Part shown: positions 23,815 through 32,011 of the stretch, one piece after another | Position numbering within the stretch: position 1 is the stretch's first letter | Layout of the letters: each line of letters begins with the position of its first letter | Assembly (NCBI RefSeq): GCF_003122385.1 | Contig: NZ_CP029255.1 | Location: 2,604,001 to 2,668,000, forward strand | DNA length: 64,000 nucleotides | Reading direction: 5' to 3' | Source: Flavobacterium crocinum | GTDB lineage: Bacteria > Bacteroidota > Bacteroidia > Flavobacteriales > Flavobacteriaceae | The notes under the pieces: model-generated | What the model saw: only the letters and a program-made list of their open reading frames with translations | The model's database searches: none | What the model was told of the DNA's origin: nothing | Program-made: the position numbers and the translations under genes

Positions 23815-25059
23815 TTAGTGAATCTCTGTGTAAACTTCTTGGCGAATGGCTACGGAATTCAAAACGCCAAGTTCAACCATGCAAGCCCTCATCATTTCGT
23901 AAGTACGCTGAATATCATTATCCAAACCAATAGAAAAACGAATCAAGCCATCTGTCAATCCCATTTCTTTCTGTTCTTCCAACGGAATCTCGCTAGAAGT
24001 TGAAGTCCCAGGCGCGCTGAATAATGTTTTATAAAAACCTAAACTAACAGCCAAATAACCCAGATTTCTTTCCTGCATTAATTCCATTAATTCATTGGCT
24101 TTTTCTAAAGTTCCAACGTCAATCGTTAACATGCCACCGAAACCATATTCAGGATTAATCATCGTTTTATACAATTCATGACTCGGATGACTTTTTAATC
24201 CCGGATAAACCGTTTTTAAACCGTCTTTTTCAAACATATCAGCCAGAAAATGCGCATTATGACTGTGTTGTTTAATTCGGATATGAAGTGTTCTAAGGTT
24301 TTTCATCACACTTGCAGAACGCAGACTGTCCATCGTTGGTCCTAAAAGCATACTTGCTCCCGAATTTACATTTTTCAAAGAATTGATAAACTCTTTGGAA
24401 GCACAAGTCACGCCACCAACTGTATCACTGCTTCCGTTAATGTATTTTGTCAAACTATGAATCACAATATCAGCACCTAATTTTGCAGGAGAAACCGATA
24501 ATGGTGAAAATGTATTATCAACAACCAACTTCAAATTATGCTTTTTAGCAATTTTAGCCAAACCAGCAATATCAGCAACTTCTAATAAGGGATTACTAAC
24601 GGTTTCGCAATACAAAACTTTCGTTTTTGGCGTAATTGAAGCTTCTACAACGTCAAGTTTAGTAATGTCAACAAAGCTTGTTTCGATGCCAAATCTTGGT
24701 GTAAAGTTTTTCAAAAAAGCATAAGTGCCACCATAAATAGTTCGGCTTGAAACAATGTGATCACCAGCGCCACATAATTGTAATAGAGTAGGTGTAATCG
24801 CTCCCATTCCAGAAGCCGAAACATTCGCGGTTTCTGTTCCTTCCATCGCTGCCAAAGCCTGATCTAAATACAAATTACTAGGCGAAGAATGACGTGAATA
24901 TAAATAACAACCTTCCATGTTCCCCTCAAAAGTATCAAACATAGTTTTCGCCGAAAGAAAAGTATAAGTAGAAGAATCAGAAATCGACGGATTAACACCG
25001 CCAAATTCGCCAAAGTATTGTAAATCCTGAATTTTATCTGCTGGGTTGAAGTTTTTCAT
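23815..25059 (-). CDS. PLP-dependent Cys/Met metabolism enzyme (methionine gamma-lyase / cystathionine synthase-lyase family)
   Basis: A 414-residue fold-type I PLP enzyme. The start at 25059 (MKNFNPADKIQDLQYFGEFG) is preferred: a longer frame to 25137 exists but runs into the structured leader element. Motifs include 'YLYSRHSSPS' (the Tyr-Ser-Arg phosphate-binding pair), 'SGMGAI', 'VVDNTFSP' and the Schiff-base lysine in 'HSLTKYINGSSD'. Methionine gamma-lyase of Pseudomonas has a key Cys in 'LYGCTFAF'. This protein has Gly in the same place ('IYGGTYAF'), so O-acetylhomoserine sulfhydrylase, cystathionine gamma-synthase or a lyase of altered specificity is equally possible. It is divergent from an Lrp-family gene, the same layout as mdeR-mdeA in Pseudomonas. 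Confidence 0.82.
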   Translation of the reverse strand: MKNFNPADKIQDLQYFGEFGGVNPSISDSSTYTFLSAKTMFDTFEGNMEGCYLYSRHSSPSNLYLDQALAAMEGTETANVSASGMGAITPTLLQLCGAGDHIVSSRTIYGGTYAFLKNFTPRFGIETSFVDITKLDVVEASITPKTKVLYCETVSNPLLEVADIAGLAKIAKKHNLKLVVDNTFSPLSVSPAKLGADIVIHSLTKYINGSSDTVGGVTCASKEFINSLKNVNSGASMLLGPTMDSLRSASVMKNLRTLHIRIKQHSHNAHFLADMFEKDGLKTVYPGLKSHPSHELYKTMINPEYGFGGMLTIDVGTLEKANELMELMQERNLGYLAVSLGFYKTLFSAPGTSTSSEIPLEEQKEMGLTDGLIRFSIGLDNDIQRTYEMMRACMVELGVLNSVAIRQEVYTEIH

Positions 25060-25111
25060 AAGTTGATATTTTATTGTTTTTTGAAATTGAAATTGATTTT
25101 TGAAATTTTTA

Positions 25112-25260
25112 GAAGCTAATCCAGCTTTCCGTTTCAAGTCCTCATAAAAAAGTCAAAGTTTCTAATGTTCTAAAAAGAGCTTCCGTTGGTCGCTTTTTTA
25201 GAACAAGAAACTTTTGCCTTTTTTACTCCGGGCTTTCCACTTCAATCTGGGCTAGGGCAC
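25112..25260 (-). ncRNA. Structured leader element upstream of the PLP enzyme gene (Flavo-1-like candidate)
   Basis: Read on the minus strand, the element opens with GTGCCCTAGCCCAGATTGAAG and closes with CGGAAAGCTGGATTAGCTTC. CTAGCCCAG pairs with CTGGATTAG with one mismatch, bringing the ends together. Between them lies a long hairpin (25155-25214, arms AAAGTTTCT and AGAAACTTT, continued by GTTCTAAAAA / TTTTTAGAAC with small bulges). The 'GCCCTAGCCC ... AGCTGGATTAGC' end pattern is one I associate with a conserved structured element common in Flavobacterium, and Flavo-1 RNA is the candidate name. The structure is seen, the family name is recall, and the function is unknown. It ends 52 nt before the gene start. 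Confidence 0.5.
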
Positions 25261-25355
25261 TCGTTTTCAAAAGAAATCCTGTTCAAAATAAGATTTAATT
25301 AGAAAATTAATCAACTATAAAATCAGTAATTAGATTTTAAAACTATAAAAATGTG

Positions 25356-25382
25356 TTTGTTGTGATTTTTAATCTAAATTTG
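25356..25382 (+). promoter_or_regulatory. Promoter of the Lrp-family gene
   Basis: TTTG (25356-25359) and TAAATTTG (25375-25382) are exactly 19 nt apart start to start, a textbook Bacteroidota promoter. The predicted leader is about 100 nt and ends in the 14-bp tandem repeat. Confidence 0.65.
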
Positions 25383-25434
25383 ACTCTAGAATTATAATTC
25401 AGTAGATTTTCTTTCTTTTCAATAACTATCGACA

Positions 25435-25491
25435 ATCAACCAAAAAACATCAACCAAAAAACATCAACCAAAAAACATCAACCAAAAAAAC
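25435..25491 (+). repeat. Tandem 14-bp repeat directly before the Lrp-family start codon
   Basis: Four consecutive copies of ATCAACCAAAAAAC (25435-25448, 25449-25462, 25463-25476 and 25477-25491, the last with one extra A) end at the base before the ATG. The array occupies the whole translation-initiation region, so a change in copy number would alter the leader without touching the gene. Confidence 0.95.
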
Positions 25492-25950
25492 ATGACTTTA
25501 GACGCCATAGATAAAAAACTGCTCGTTTTACTACAAACCGACAGTAAAAAAACAACCAAAGAATTATCCTTAAAATTGGATCTTTCTGTCACAGCAGTAT
25601 ACGAAAGAATCAAAAAGTTAGAACGCGAAGGCATAATAAAAAACTACGTCGCCTTAGTCGATAAATCTAAAATTGAGAAAGGTTTTGTAGTTTTTTGTCA
25701 TTTAAAACTAATTCAACATACCAAAGAATTCTTGACCAAATTCGAAAGCGAAGTCATCAAACTAAATGAAGTTTTAGAATGCCATCACGTAAGTGGCGAT
25801 TATGATTATATTCTAAAAGTTTTAGTAAAAGATATGGAAGCTTACAGAGAATTTCTAGTAACCAAACTCACCTCATTACAGCATATTGGAAGCACGCAAA
25901 GTATGTTTATGATTAGTGAGGTCAAGAATTCAACAGTGATTTCTTTTTAA
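25492..25950 (+). CDS. Lrp/AsnC-family transcriptional regulator
   Basis: A 152-residue regulator with the standard N-terminal helix-turn-helix ('DAIDKKLLVLLQTDSKKTTK', then 'LDLSVTAVYERIKKLEREGI' at about 25-44) and a C-terminal RAM/AsnC ligand domain ('VLECHHVSGDYDYILKVLV'). It is divergent from the sulfur amino acid enzyme gene, which it probably controls in response to an amino acid. This is the same arrangement as MdeR and methionine gamma-lyase. The start is fixed by the ATG immediately after the tandem repeat. Confidence 0.92.
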   Translation: MTLDAIDKKLLVLLQTDSKKTTKELSLKLDLSVTAVYERIKKLEREGIIKNYVALVDKSKIEKGFVVFCHLKLIQHTKEFLTKFESEVIKLNEVLECHHVSGDYDYILKVLVKDMEAYREFLVTKLTSLQHIGSTQSMFMISEVKNSTVISF

Positions 25951-25954
25951 AAGG

Positions 25955-26245
25955 TTCAAAGGAGCAGAGAGGCAAAGGTTCAAAGAGTTTTCTGTAGAGA
26001 TGAACAGCAGTGCGTCTAACGTCTAGTTTGTCATCCTGAACGAAGGATCACACGCGAAACTCTACAAAGATTGGCGATTTTGCATGCGGAGCTTCTAGTG
26101 TGATCCTTCGTTCCTCAGGATGACAAGCTTGATTATAAAATTTACGACTATGTATCTTTGCGAGACTAAAAAAAACAAAAAAACTTAGCGACCTTAGCGT
26201 AATTCTTAGCGCCCTTTGCGGTAAAATCCTCCTCCAAAATTTCAC
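25955..26245. repeat. Composite repeat region between lrp-type gene and lpd
   Basis: The 374-nt gap contains three repeat types in series: 'AAAGGTTCAAAGGAGCAGAGAGGCAAAG' type at the left; a long inverted repeat from 26030 to 26124 with near-identical ends GTCATCCTGAACGAAGGATC and its complement ending AGGATGAC; and a TTTGCGAG / CTTAGCGACCTTAGCG block at 26155-26225. The centre of the inverted repeat contains AACTCTACAAAGATTGG, which recurs exactly at about 56540-56556. A 65-codon frame across it is not a gene. Confidence 0.7.
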
Positions 26246-26289
26246 GCAAAAAACATTGAAAATTAAACTTTAAACAGAACTTTATTGCT

Positions 26290-26297
26290 TAATTTTG
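26290..26297 (+). promoter_or_regulatory. Candidate -7 box of the dihydrolipoyl dehydrogenase gene
   Basis: TAATTTTG fits TAnnTTTG and lies 28 nt before the ATG at 26325. No convincing -33 box is present. Confidence 0.4.
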
Positions 26298-26324
26298 TAA
26301 CCGCTAAAATAAAAACAAAATACT

Positions 26325-27728
26325 ATGAGTTCATTTGACGTAGTCATTATAGGTTCAGGTCCTGGAGGATATGTATCAGCAATTCGTTGCGCACAATTAG
26401 GTTTCAAAACTGCAATTGTAGAAAAATATAATTCATTAGGCGGAACTTGCCTTAACGTAGGTTGTATTCCTTCAAAAGCATTATTATCTTCTTCACATCA
26501 TTATGCAGAAATCGCTCATTTCGCAGATCACGGAATTGAAGTTTCTGGAGATGTAAAAATCAATTTAGAGAAAATGATCGCGCGCAAACAAGCCGTTGTA
26601 GATCAAACCGTAGGTGGAATCAACTACTTAATGGATAAAAATAAAATTACTGTTTTCAACGGTTTAGGTTCTTTCGTAGACGCAACGCACATTGCTGTTG
26701 CAAAAGCTGACGGAACTTCTGAAACTATCGAAGCAAAATATACTGTAATCGCTACAGGATCAAAACCATCTTCTTTGCCATTTATCAAAATCGATAAAGA
26801 AAGAATCATCACTTCTACTGAAGCTTTAGCTTTAAAAGAAGTTCCAAAACACTTAGTAATCATTGGTGGAGGAGTTATCGGAATCGAGCTTGGACAAGTT
26901 TACCTTCGTCTTGGTGCTCAGGTTTCTGTAGTAGAATTCATGGACAGAATCATTCCGGGAATGGATGGAGCTCTTTCTAAAGAATTGACTAAAGTATTGA
27001 AGAAACAAGGAATGAAATTCTACGTTTCTCATAAAGTAAAATCAGTTGAAAGAAACGGCGATGCTGTTGTTGTTCAAGCTGAAAATGCAAAAGGAGAAAC
27101 AATCACTCTTGAAGGAGATTATTCATTAGTTTCTGTTGGTCGTCGTCCTTACACAGACGGATTAAACGCTGACAAAGCTGGAGTAAAAATCTCAGACAGA
27201 GGTCAGGTAGAAGTAAATGATCATTTACAAACTAATGTTCCAAATATCTATGCAATTGGTGACGTTGTTCGCGGAGCGATGTTAGCGCACAAAGCAGAGG
27301 AAGAAGGAGTAATGGTTGCTGAGATTTTAGCGGGTCAAAAACCACATATCGATTACAATTTAATTCCTGGTGTAGTTTACACTTGGCCAGAAGTTGCTGC
27401 AGTTGGACAAACTGAAGAGCAATTAAAAGCGGCTGGAGTTGCTTACAAATCGGGAAGTTTCCCTTTCAAAGCGTTAGGACGTGCAAGAGCAAGTGCTGAC
27501 TTAGACGGATTCGTAAAAATCCTGGCTGATGAAAAAACAGATGAGGTTTTAGGAGTTCATATGATTGGTGCCCGTACAGCAGATTTAATTGCTGAAGCGG
27601 TTACGGCTATGGAATTCAAAGCTTCTGCTGAAGATATTTCAAGAATGAGCCACGCGCACCCAACTTTCGCGGAAGCGGTAAAAGAAGCAGCATTGGCAGC
27701 AACAGAAAATAGAGCTTTACACGTATAA
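26325..27728 (+). CDS. lpdA: Dihydrolipoyl dehydrogenase (E3)
   Basis: A 467-residue cytoplasmic flavoprotein that reoxidises dihydrolipoamide in the 2-oxoacid dehydrogenase complexes. The FAD motif 'VVIIGSGPGGYVSAI' is at residues 6-20, and the redox disulfide 'GGTCLNVGCIPSKALL' has Cys42 and Cys47. The NAD-binding motif is 'IIGGGVIGIELG'. The dimer-interface His-Glu pair lies in 'SHAHPTFAEAVKEA' near the C-terminus. Length is normal. It is monocistronic, followed by a strong terminator. Codon use looks that of a highly expressed gene compared with its neighbours. Confidence 0.95.
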   Translation: MSSFDVVIIGSGPGGYVSAIRCAQLGFKTAIVEKYNSLGGTCLNVGCIPSKALLSSSHHYAEIAHFADHGIEVSGDVKINLEKMIARKQAVVDQTVGGINYLMDKNKITVFNGLGSFVDATHIAVAKADGTSETIEAKYTVIATGSKPSSLPFIKIDKERIITSTEALALKEVPKHLVIIGGGVIGIELGQVYLRLGAQVSVVEFMDRIIPGMDGALSKELTKVLKKQGMKFYVSHKVKSVERNGDAVVVQAENAKGETITLEGDYSLVSVGRRPYTDGLNADKAGVKISDRGQVEVNDHLQTNVPNIYAIGDVVRGAMLAHKAEEEGVMVAEILAGQKPHIDYNLIPGVVYTWPEVAAVGQTEEQLKAAGVAYKSGSFPFKALGRARASADLDGFVKILADEKTDEVLGVHMIGARTADLIAEAVTAMEFKASAEDISRMSHAHPTFAEAVKEAALAATENRALHV

Positions 27729-27751
27729 TTTTACGTTTAATACTAATATTT

Positions 27752-27786
27752 AAACCCCGTTAGAACTCAGTTCTAGCGGGGTTTTA
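27752..27786 (+). terminator. Terminator after lpdA
   Basis: Arms AACCCCGTTAGAAC and TTCTAGCGGGGTT with a short loop are followed by TTATTTTGG. Confidence 0.9.
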
Positions 27787-27891
27787 TTTTGGGCTAAATT
27801 TAATGCCTGAAAAATATAAACTTGAAGAAAAATTTTGTAAATTAGATGTGTAATTCTGATGTTATCTTTATGATAATAAAAAGATTACATC

Positions 27892-28437
27892 ATGAAAAAT
27901 AAATATATAGCTCCTGTTTTACTTGGAGCAACAATCGCTTTCCTATTATATTCCTGCAGTAGTTCAACTATTCCTAAAAATGCACAAGCAGTCGTTGATT
28001 TTGACAAAGCCAAATATTTAGGAAGATGGTACGAAATTGCAAGATTGGATTACAAATGGGAAAGAGATTTAGATAATGTTACTGCCGAATATTCTCTTAA
28101 CGAGAATGGAACCATAAAAGTCGATAATAAGGGCTATAATGTCAAAAAAGACAAATGGGAACAGAGCATCGGGAAAGCTAAATTTGTCAAAAAGGACAAC
28201 ATTGGTATGCTTAAGGTCTCATTTTTTGGTCCTTTTTATTCTGGATACAATGTAATCGCAATAGACAATGATTACAAATATGTTCTTGTTGCCGGAAAAA
28301 GTCTGGATTATATGTGGTTACTTTCCAGAGATACTACAATGCCGGAAAGTATAAAAGCAGATTTTTTAATTAAAGCTCAGGAAATTGGATATAATGTCTC
28401 TAATCTGATTTGGGTAAAACATGATAAAGCCCATTAA
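27892..28437 (+). CDS. blc: Bacterial lipocalin, lipoprotein (Blc-like)
   Basis: A 181-residue lipoprotein. The signal ends with a lipobox at Cys22 ('LLYSC'). The lipocalin signature 'YLGRWYEIARLDYKWERDL' follows at about 42-60, with later beta-strand blocks 'YNVIAIDNDYKYVLVAGKS' and 'YMWLLSRDT'. Blc-type proteins sit in the outer membrane and bind fatty acids or lysophospholipids, often under stress. It is a single gene followed by a terminator. Confidence 0.9.
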   Translation: MKNKYIAPVLLGATIAFLLYSCSSSTIPKNAQAVVDFDKAKYLGRWYEIARLDYKWERDLDNVTAEYSLNENGTIKVDNKGYNVKKDKWEQSIGKAKFVKKDNIGMLKVSFFGPFYSGYNVIAIDNDYKYVLVAGKSLDYMWLLSRDTTMPESIKADFLIKAQEIGYNVSNLIWVKHDKAH

Positions 28438-28442
28438 ATAAT

Positions 28443-28475
28443 AAACCCGACAGTTAATAACTGTCGGGTTTTTAT
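28443..28475 (+). terminator. Terminator after the lipocalin gene
   Basis: A perfect stem, AACCCGACAGTT / AACTGTCGGGTT, is followed by TTTATTTTG. It is also close to the 3' end of the convergent DoxX-like gene and may serve both. Confidence 0.9.
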
Positions 28476-28494
28476 TTTGTGAAACGTTTTTAAA

Positions 28495-28869
28495 TCAAGG
28501 AGTAAATACACTTCTGTAATTATCCCAGTATCTGTATATCAGGAATATATTACCAACGAAGAGTAGAACCGCAATAGGAAGACCTTCCGGAGCTAAAAAA
28601 TAATTGATAAAAAGGATATTGATTGTGATAGGTAAAATCAGAATATTGGCCAGAGTTACAAAACGACCGCTGACGAAGGCAAGTCCGCAAAGTAATTCTA
28701 CTGATTTTGCCAAAGGCATTAAATACGTCGCAGCCATTAAACCAACATTAAAGGCTTTGAAATTTCCGGTAGTTTCCGGTTCGGGCATCAGGTGGAAAAA
28801 ATAACTGATCGATGCAAAAAGCAACAAAAGACCAATTAAAACACGGACAATAATGGTGGCAATTTTCAT
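28495..28869 (-). CDS. Small DoxX-like inner-membrane protein
   Basis: A 124-residue protein with four predicted membrane helices (about residues 5-25, 45-68, 72-92 and 95-112). The block 'AKSVELLCGLAFVSGRFVTLAN' matches the DoxX-type pattern. Function unknown. It is convergent with the lipocalin gene and apparently monocistronic. Confidence 0.65.
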   Translation of the reverse strand: MKIATIIVRVLIGLLLLFASISYFFHLMPEPETTGNFKAFNVGLMAATYLMPLAKSVELLCGLAFVSGRFVTLANILILPITINILFINYFLAPEGLPIAVLLFVGNIFLIYRYWDNYRSVFTP

Positions 28870-29109
28870 ATTACTTAGGATTTTTTAAGGTTAAAAAATA
28901 TAATTAAGTTATTGGAAAAGATGCAAGTTAAAGTCTCAAATTAGAATCACAAATTATATTTTTTGTGGTCTGTTTTTAAGAAATTTACAATCAAATCAGG
29001 TTAATTTTGGCATTAATCTAATTGTATATCAAATATAACGAATTTTTTCTTATTAAACAGCTGTGTTTTTAACCGTTTTATTGGTTTTGAAATTTTCTTC
29101 CAGATCTTT

Positions 29110-30318
29110 TTACTTTAAACTTTCATTTATCAATCTTTCCATTAGTTTATTTAAATATTCGACTTGATAATCCCCTACAGATGCAATAAGATGATCGTTT
29201 CCAATACCGCTATCGTTTGTAATAAATACATAAGTTCCGTTCGTCGCTATTGCCATATAGCGCATCAAAAACTCAGTTTCTTTGTCAATACCGCTGGCAG
29301 TAATCGGAATAATCTTGATTCCTTTTTTACTTGCTGTTTCAACTAAATCATGAATTTCAGATACAATCTGGTCTTCATAATGAGGTGGCGCATCTAGCAC
29401 TAGAAAAAGTATTCTTGAAGTTGCATTTTCTGACCACTGTAAGTTATTAATTGATTTATCTAAGGCAGTTTCAACAGCTTCTGGAAAATCACCTCCCCCA
29501 GCTGCAGATTGTTCTTTTATAAAGTTGATTGTGGTGTTAATATTAGAAGAGAAATCGGAAATTTTGGTTACATATTCCTCTCCTTGATCTCTGTAAAACA
29601 CCGCGCCCATGTTCATTTTTACGTTTTGATTTTCATCCTTTACTTTTGATATTACATCAGCTAATTCTTCTTTTAAGTAATCAATTTCATCTCCCATTGA
29701 TCCTGTTGCATCGACCATAAACGCAACATCTATTATTTTTTCAGAATTCCTTTTGATGTAATTTTTTACGGATAAATCGTTGCTTTTTAATTTGCTGTAT
29801 TTTTGAATGTTTCCAAATATCTCATTGCCAACTTTTACTTTCAAATTTTGTAAATCTGATTTTTTTGAGTTTTTTAAAAAAGGCCACAATACAGCATTTC
29901 CTTTATTATTGGTTCTAGAAATCCAGACTATTTCATCATTTGAATTAAGTAATGTCACTGGCGTATCAATTACGTTTTCTGAACCTGATTTTATCTTTAC
30001 AGAAATTCTATCTCTTAAATTGTATTTCCAATAATTACTCATTTCCGAAAATTCAGAGTTTTCATTTAAGGATTCCCAAAATGACCAATTATTTAAATCA
30101 TTCCATTCTCCTGCCGTTATTTGGCCTGCTTGAATTTGCAATTGCTGTTTAGGTTCTTCACTTTCTGAACTTGATGCATCTGTAGTTACTGCAGCTTCAT
30201 CTCTGCTGGCAGACTCCATTTTTACATCTGCAGATGATGAGCTATCTGCCTTTTTGCAGGAAAAAAGTAAAAAAAATACGAATAAGCTCATAAGGCTTAA
30301 TTTTAAAAGTGTTTTCAT
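29110..30318 (-). CDS. Secreted lipoprotein with von Willebrand factor A domain
   Basis: A 402-residue lipoprotein. The start at 30318 is chosen because MKTLLKLSLMSLFVFFLLFSCKK is a full lipoprotein signal with Cys21. The longer frame to 30399 adds an unlikely leader. A Ser/Glu/Ala-rich linker follows (about 24-65). Residues about 70-170 form an unassigned beta-rich region. The VWA domain (about 195-385) carries the metal-site motif 'DVAFMVDATGSMGDEI' and 'FLVLDAPPH'. It is presumably anchored in the outer membrane or periplasm and takes part in protein binding. The partner is unknown. The region downstream of its stop up to the DoxX-like gene (28870-29109) holds nothing recognisable. Confidence 0.8.
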   Translation of the reverse strand: MKTLLKLSLMSLFVFFLLFSCKKADSSSSADVKMESASRDEAAVTTDASSSESEEPKQQLQIQAGQITAGEWNDLNNWSFWESLNENSEFSEMSNYWKYNLRDRISVKIKSGSENVIDTPVTLLNSNDEIVWISRTNNKGNAVLWPFLKNSKKSDLQNLKVKVGNEIFGNIQKYSKLKSNDLSVKNYIKRNSEKIIDVAFMVDATGSMGDEIDYLKEELADVISKVKDENQNVKMNMGAVFYRDQGEEYVTKISDFSSNINTTINFIKEQSAAGGGDFPEAVETALDKSINNLQWSENATSRILFLVLDAPPHYEDQIVSEIHDLVETASKKGIKIIPITASGIDKETEFLMRYMAIATNGTYVFITNDSGIGNDHLIASVGDYQVEYLNKLMERLINESLK

Positions 30319-30458
30319 AAAAGTTGTAAATTGATTGAGTTTTTGATTGTTAAATGCACGTGAATTATTACAAATTCGATACAATAAAAAGCGTGCCAAT
30401 AATTTTAAACATTAGTTTTTTTTTGTTGTAATTTTGTCACTTAAAAAAATATTCATTT

Positions 30459-31745
30459 TTGAGAGTTTCTATTACCAAGCCCATTTCAAATCCGGAGCAG
30501 TTTAAAGAGCAGCTTTTAAATTGGGCACAACAGTTTCGAGAAGTCGTTTTTTTAGACAGTAATTCCTATCCACAGCAATATTCCAGTTTTGATTGTTTAT
30601 TGGCAGTTGATGCTTTTACGTCTTTAAAGACTGATTATTACAATGCTTTTGAAGATTTAAAACAATACCAGCAAAATACTAAAGACTGGTTGTTTGGATG
30701 TCTATCTTATGATCTTAAAAATGATATTGAAAATCTTCAATCTAATAATTTCGACGGATTAGATTTTCCTGATTTGTTTTTCTTTCAGCCTAAAAAGATT
30801 TTTATTCTGAAGGAAAATCAGCTTGAAATGCAGTATTTAATGCTTTGTGACGATGAGGTTGAGGAAGATTTTGAAGAAATTATAAAGATTCAAAACGAAA
30901 CATTTGTCACACTGAGCGGAGTCGAAGTGAAGCAACGAATTTCTAAAGATTTGTATATCCAAAAAGTAAATAAAATGCTCGAGCATATTCATATAGGAGA
31001 CATGTATGAAGCTAATTTCTGTATGGAATTTTATGCAGAAAATGTCGTTATAAATCCGTTTGAGAAATTTCAGAAACTAAATGAAATTTCAAAAGCCCCT
31101 TTTTCTGTTTTCTTTAAAAATTACAAACAATATCTGCTTTCTGCTTCGCCGGAGCGCTATTTGAAGAAAGTGGGAGATAAAATTATTTCTCAGCCTATTA
31201 AAGGAACTTCTAAACGTTTTTCTGATTTAGAAGAAGATGAAAAATCGAAAGCAATTTTAGTTTCAGACGAAAAAGAACGCGCTGAAAATATCATGATAAC
31301 CGATTTAGTTCGAAATGATTTATCACACACGGCAAAAAAAGGATCAGTTGAGGTTGAAGAGCTTTGTGGTATTTATTCGTTTCTCCAAGTTCATCAAATG
31401 ATTTCTACTGTAGCTTCAAAATTAGATTCGCAATATTCGGCAGTAGATGTTTTAAAAACAACTTTCCCGATGGGAAGCATGACTGGAGCACCTAAAATTT
31501 CGGTTATGCAAATTGTAGAAAATCTGGAAGAAACTAAAAGAGGTTTATATAGTGGTGCGGTAGGATATTTTACGCCCGAAGGTGATTTTGATTTTAATGT
31601 CGTAATTAGGAGTATTTTATACAATCAGGAAAACAAGTATGTTTCATTTTCAGTTGGAAGCGCCATAACAGCACAATCAGTTCCAGAAAAAGAATACGAG
31701 GAATGTTTATTGAAAGCCAAGGCAATGCATGAAGTTTTGCGTTAA
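30459..31745 (+). CDS. pabB: Aminodeoxychorismate synthase component I (PabB)
   Basis: A 428-residue chorismate-binding enzyme making 4-amino-4-deoxychorismate for folate. 'QPIKGTSKR' near residue 246 carries the lysine found in PabB, where anthranilate synthases have PIAGT. Further core motifs are 'DLVRNDLSH', 'TTFPMGSMTGAPK' and 'YSGAVGYFTPEGDFDFNVVIRS'. The start is a TTG at 30459, giving MRVSITKPISNP. No in-frame ATG lies near, and TAATTTTG at 30429-30436 is a likely -7 box leaving a leader of only about 15 nt. The glutamine amidotransferase partner PabA is not adjacent. Confidence 0.88.
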   Translation: MRVSITKPISNPEQFKEQLLNWAQQFREVVFLDSNSYPQQYSSFDCLLAVDAFTSLKTDYYNAFEDLKQYQQNTKDWLFGCLSYDLKNDIENLQSNNFDGLDFPDLFFFQPKKIFILKENQLEMQYLMLCDDEVEEDFEEIIKIQNETFVTLSGVEVKQRISKDLYIQKVNKMLEHIHIGDMYEANFCMEFYAENVVINPFEKFQKLNEISKAPFSVFFKNYKQYLLSASPERYLKKVGDKIISQPIKGTSKRFSDLEEDEKSKAILVSDEKERAENIMITDLVRNDLSHTAKKGSVEVEELCGIYSFLQVHQMISTVASKLDSQYSAVDVLKTTFPMGSMTGAPKISVMQIVENLEETKRGLYSGAVGYFTPEGDFDFNVVIRSILYNQENKYVSFSVGSAITAQSVPEKEYEECLLKAKAMHEVLR

Positions 31746-31746
31746 A

Positions 31747-31955
31747 GATAAATCGCCAAGACCCGAGCGATAGCGAACTGGCGAAGCAATTACACGAATT
31801 GGTACGAATTATTTTTTTGCCACTCCCGATAGCTATTGGGATAAAAAGATTTACACAGATTTTTTAATCATTTGAATCCTTTTAATCTGTGGCTATATTT
31901 TCATCTCGGATTAAAGAAAAAATTAGTGCAAATCGGTGTAATTCGTGGCTAAAAA
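31747..31955. repeat. Composite intergenic repeat before tilS
   Basis: Contains 'GAGCGATAGCGAACTGGCG', 'TTTTTGCCACTCCCGATAGCTATTGGGATAAAAAG', 'ATTTACACAGATT', 'CTTTTAATCTGTGGCTATATT' and 'AATCGGTGTAATTCGTGGCTAAAAA'. The last unit is related to the arms of the nested element at 58661-58871. The open frame upstream of tilS that reads through it is not coding. Confidence 0.65.
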
Positions 31956-32011
31956 CATCACTTAACATTTCATTTAAAAATAGATCGAATTTAATTTTTT
32001 ACTTTTATCGG

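Noticed and set aside
25112..25260. SAM riboswitch upstream of the PLP enzyme gene
   Set aside because: No recognisable SAM-I or SAM-II core. The element's ends match a generic Flavobacterium-like pattern instead.
25435..25491. Tandem repeats taken as a small CRISPR array
   Set aside because: Units are contiguous with no spacers, only 14 bp, and no cas genes are present.
26048..26245. 65-codon frame between lrp-type gene and lpdA
   Set aside because: Lies entirely in repeat DNA made of inverted and TTAGCG units. No family or initiation signal.
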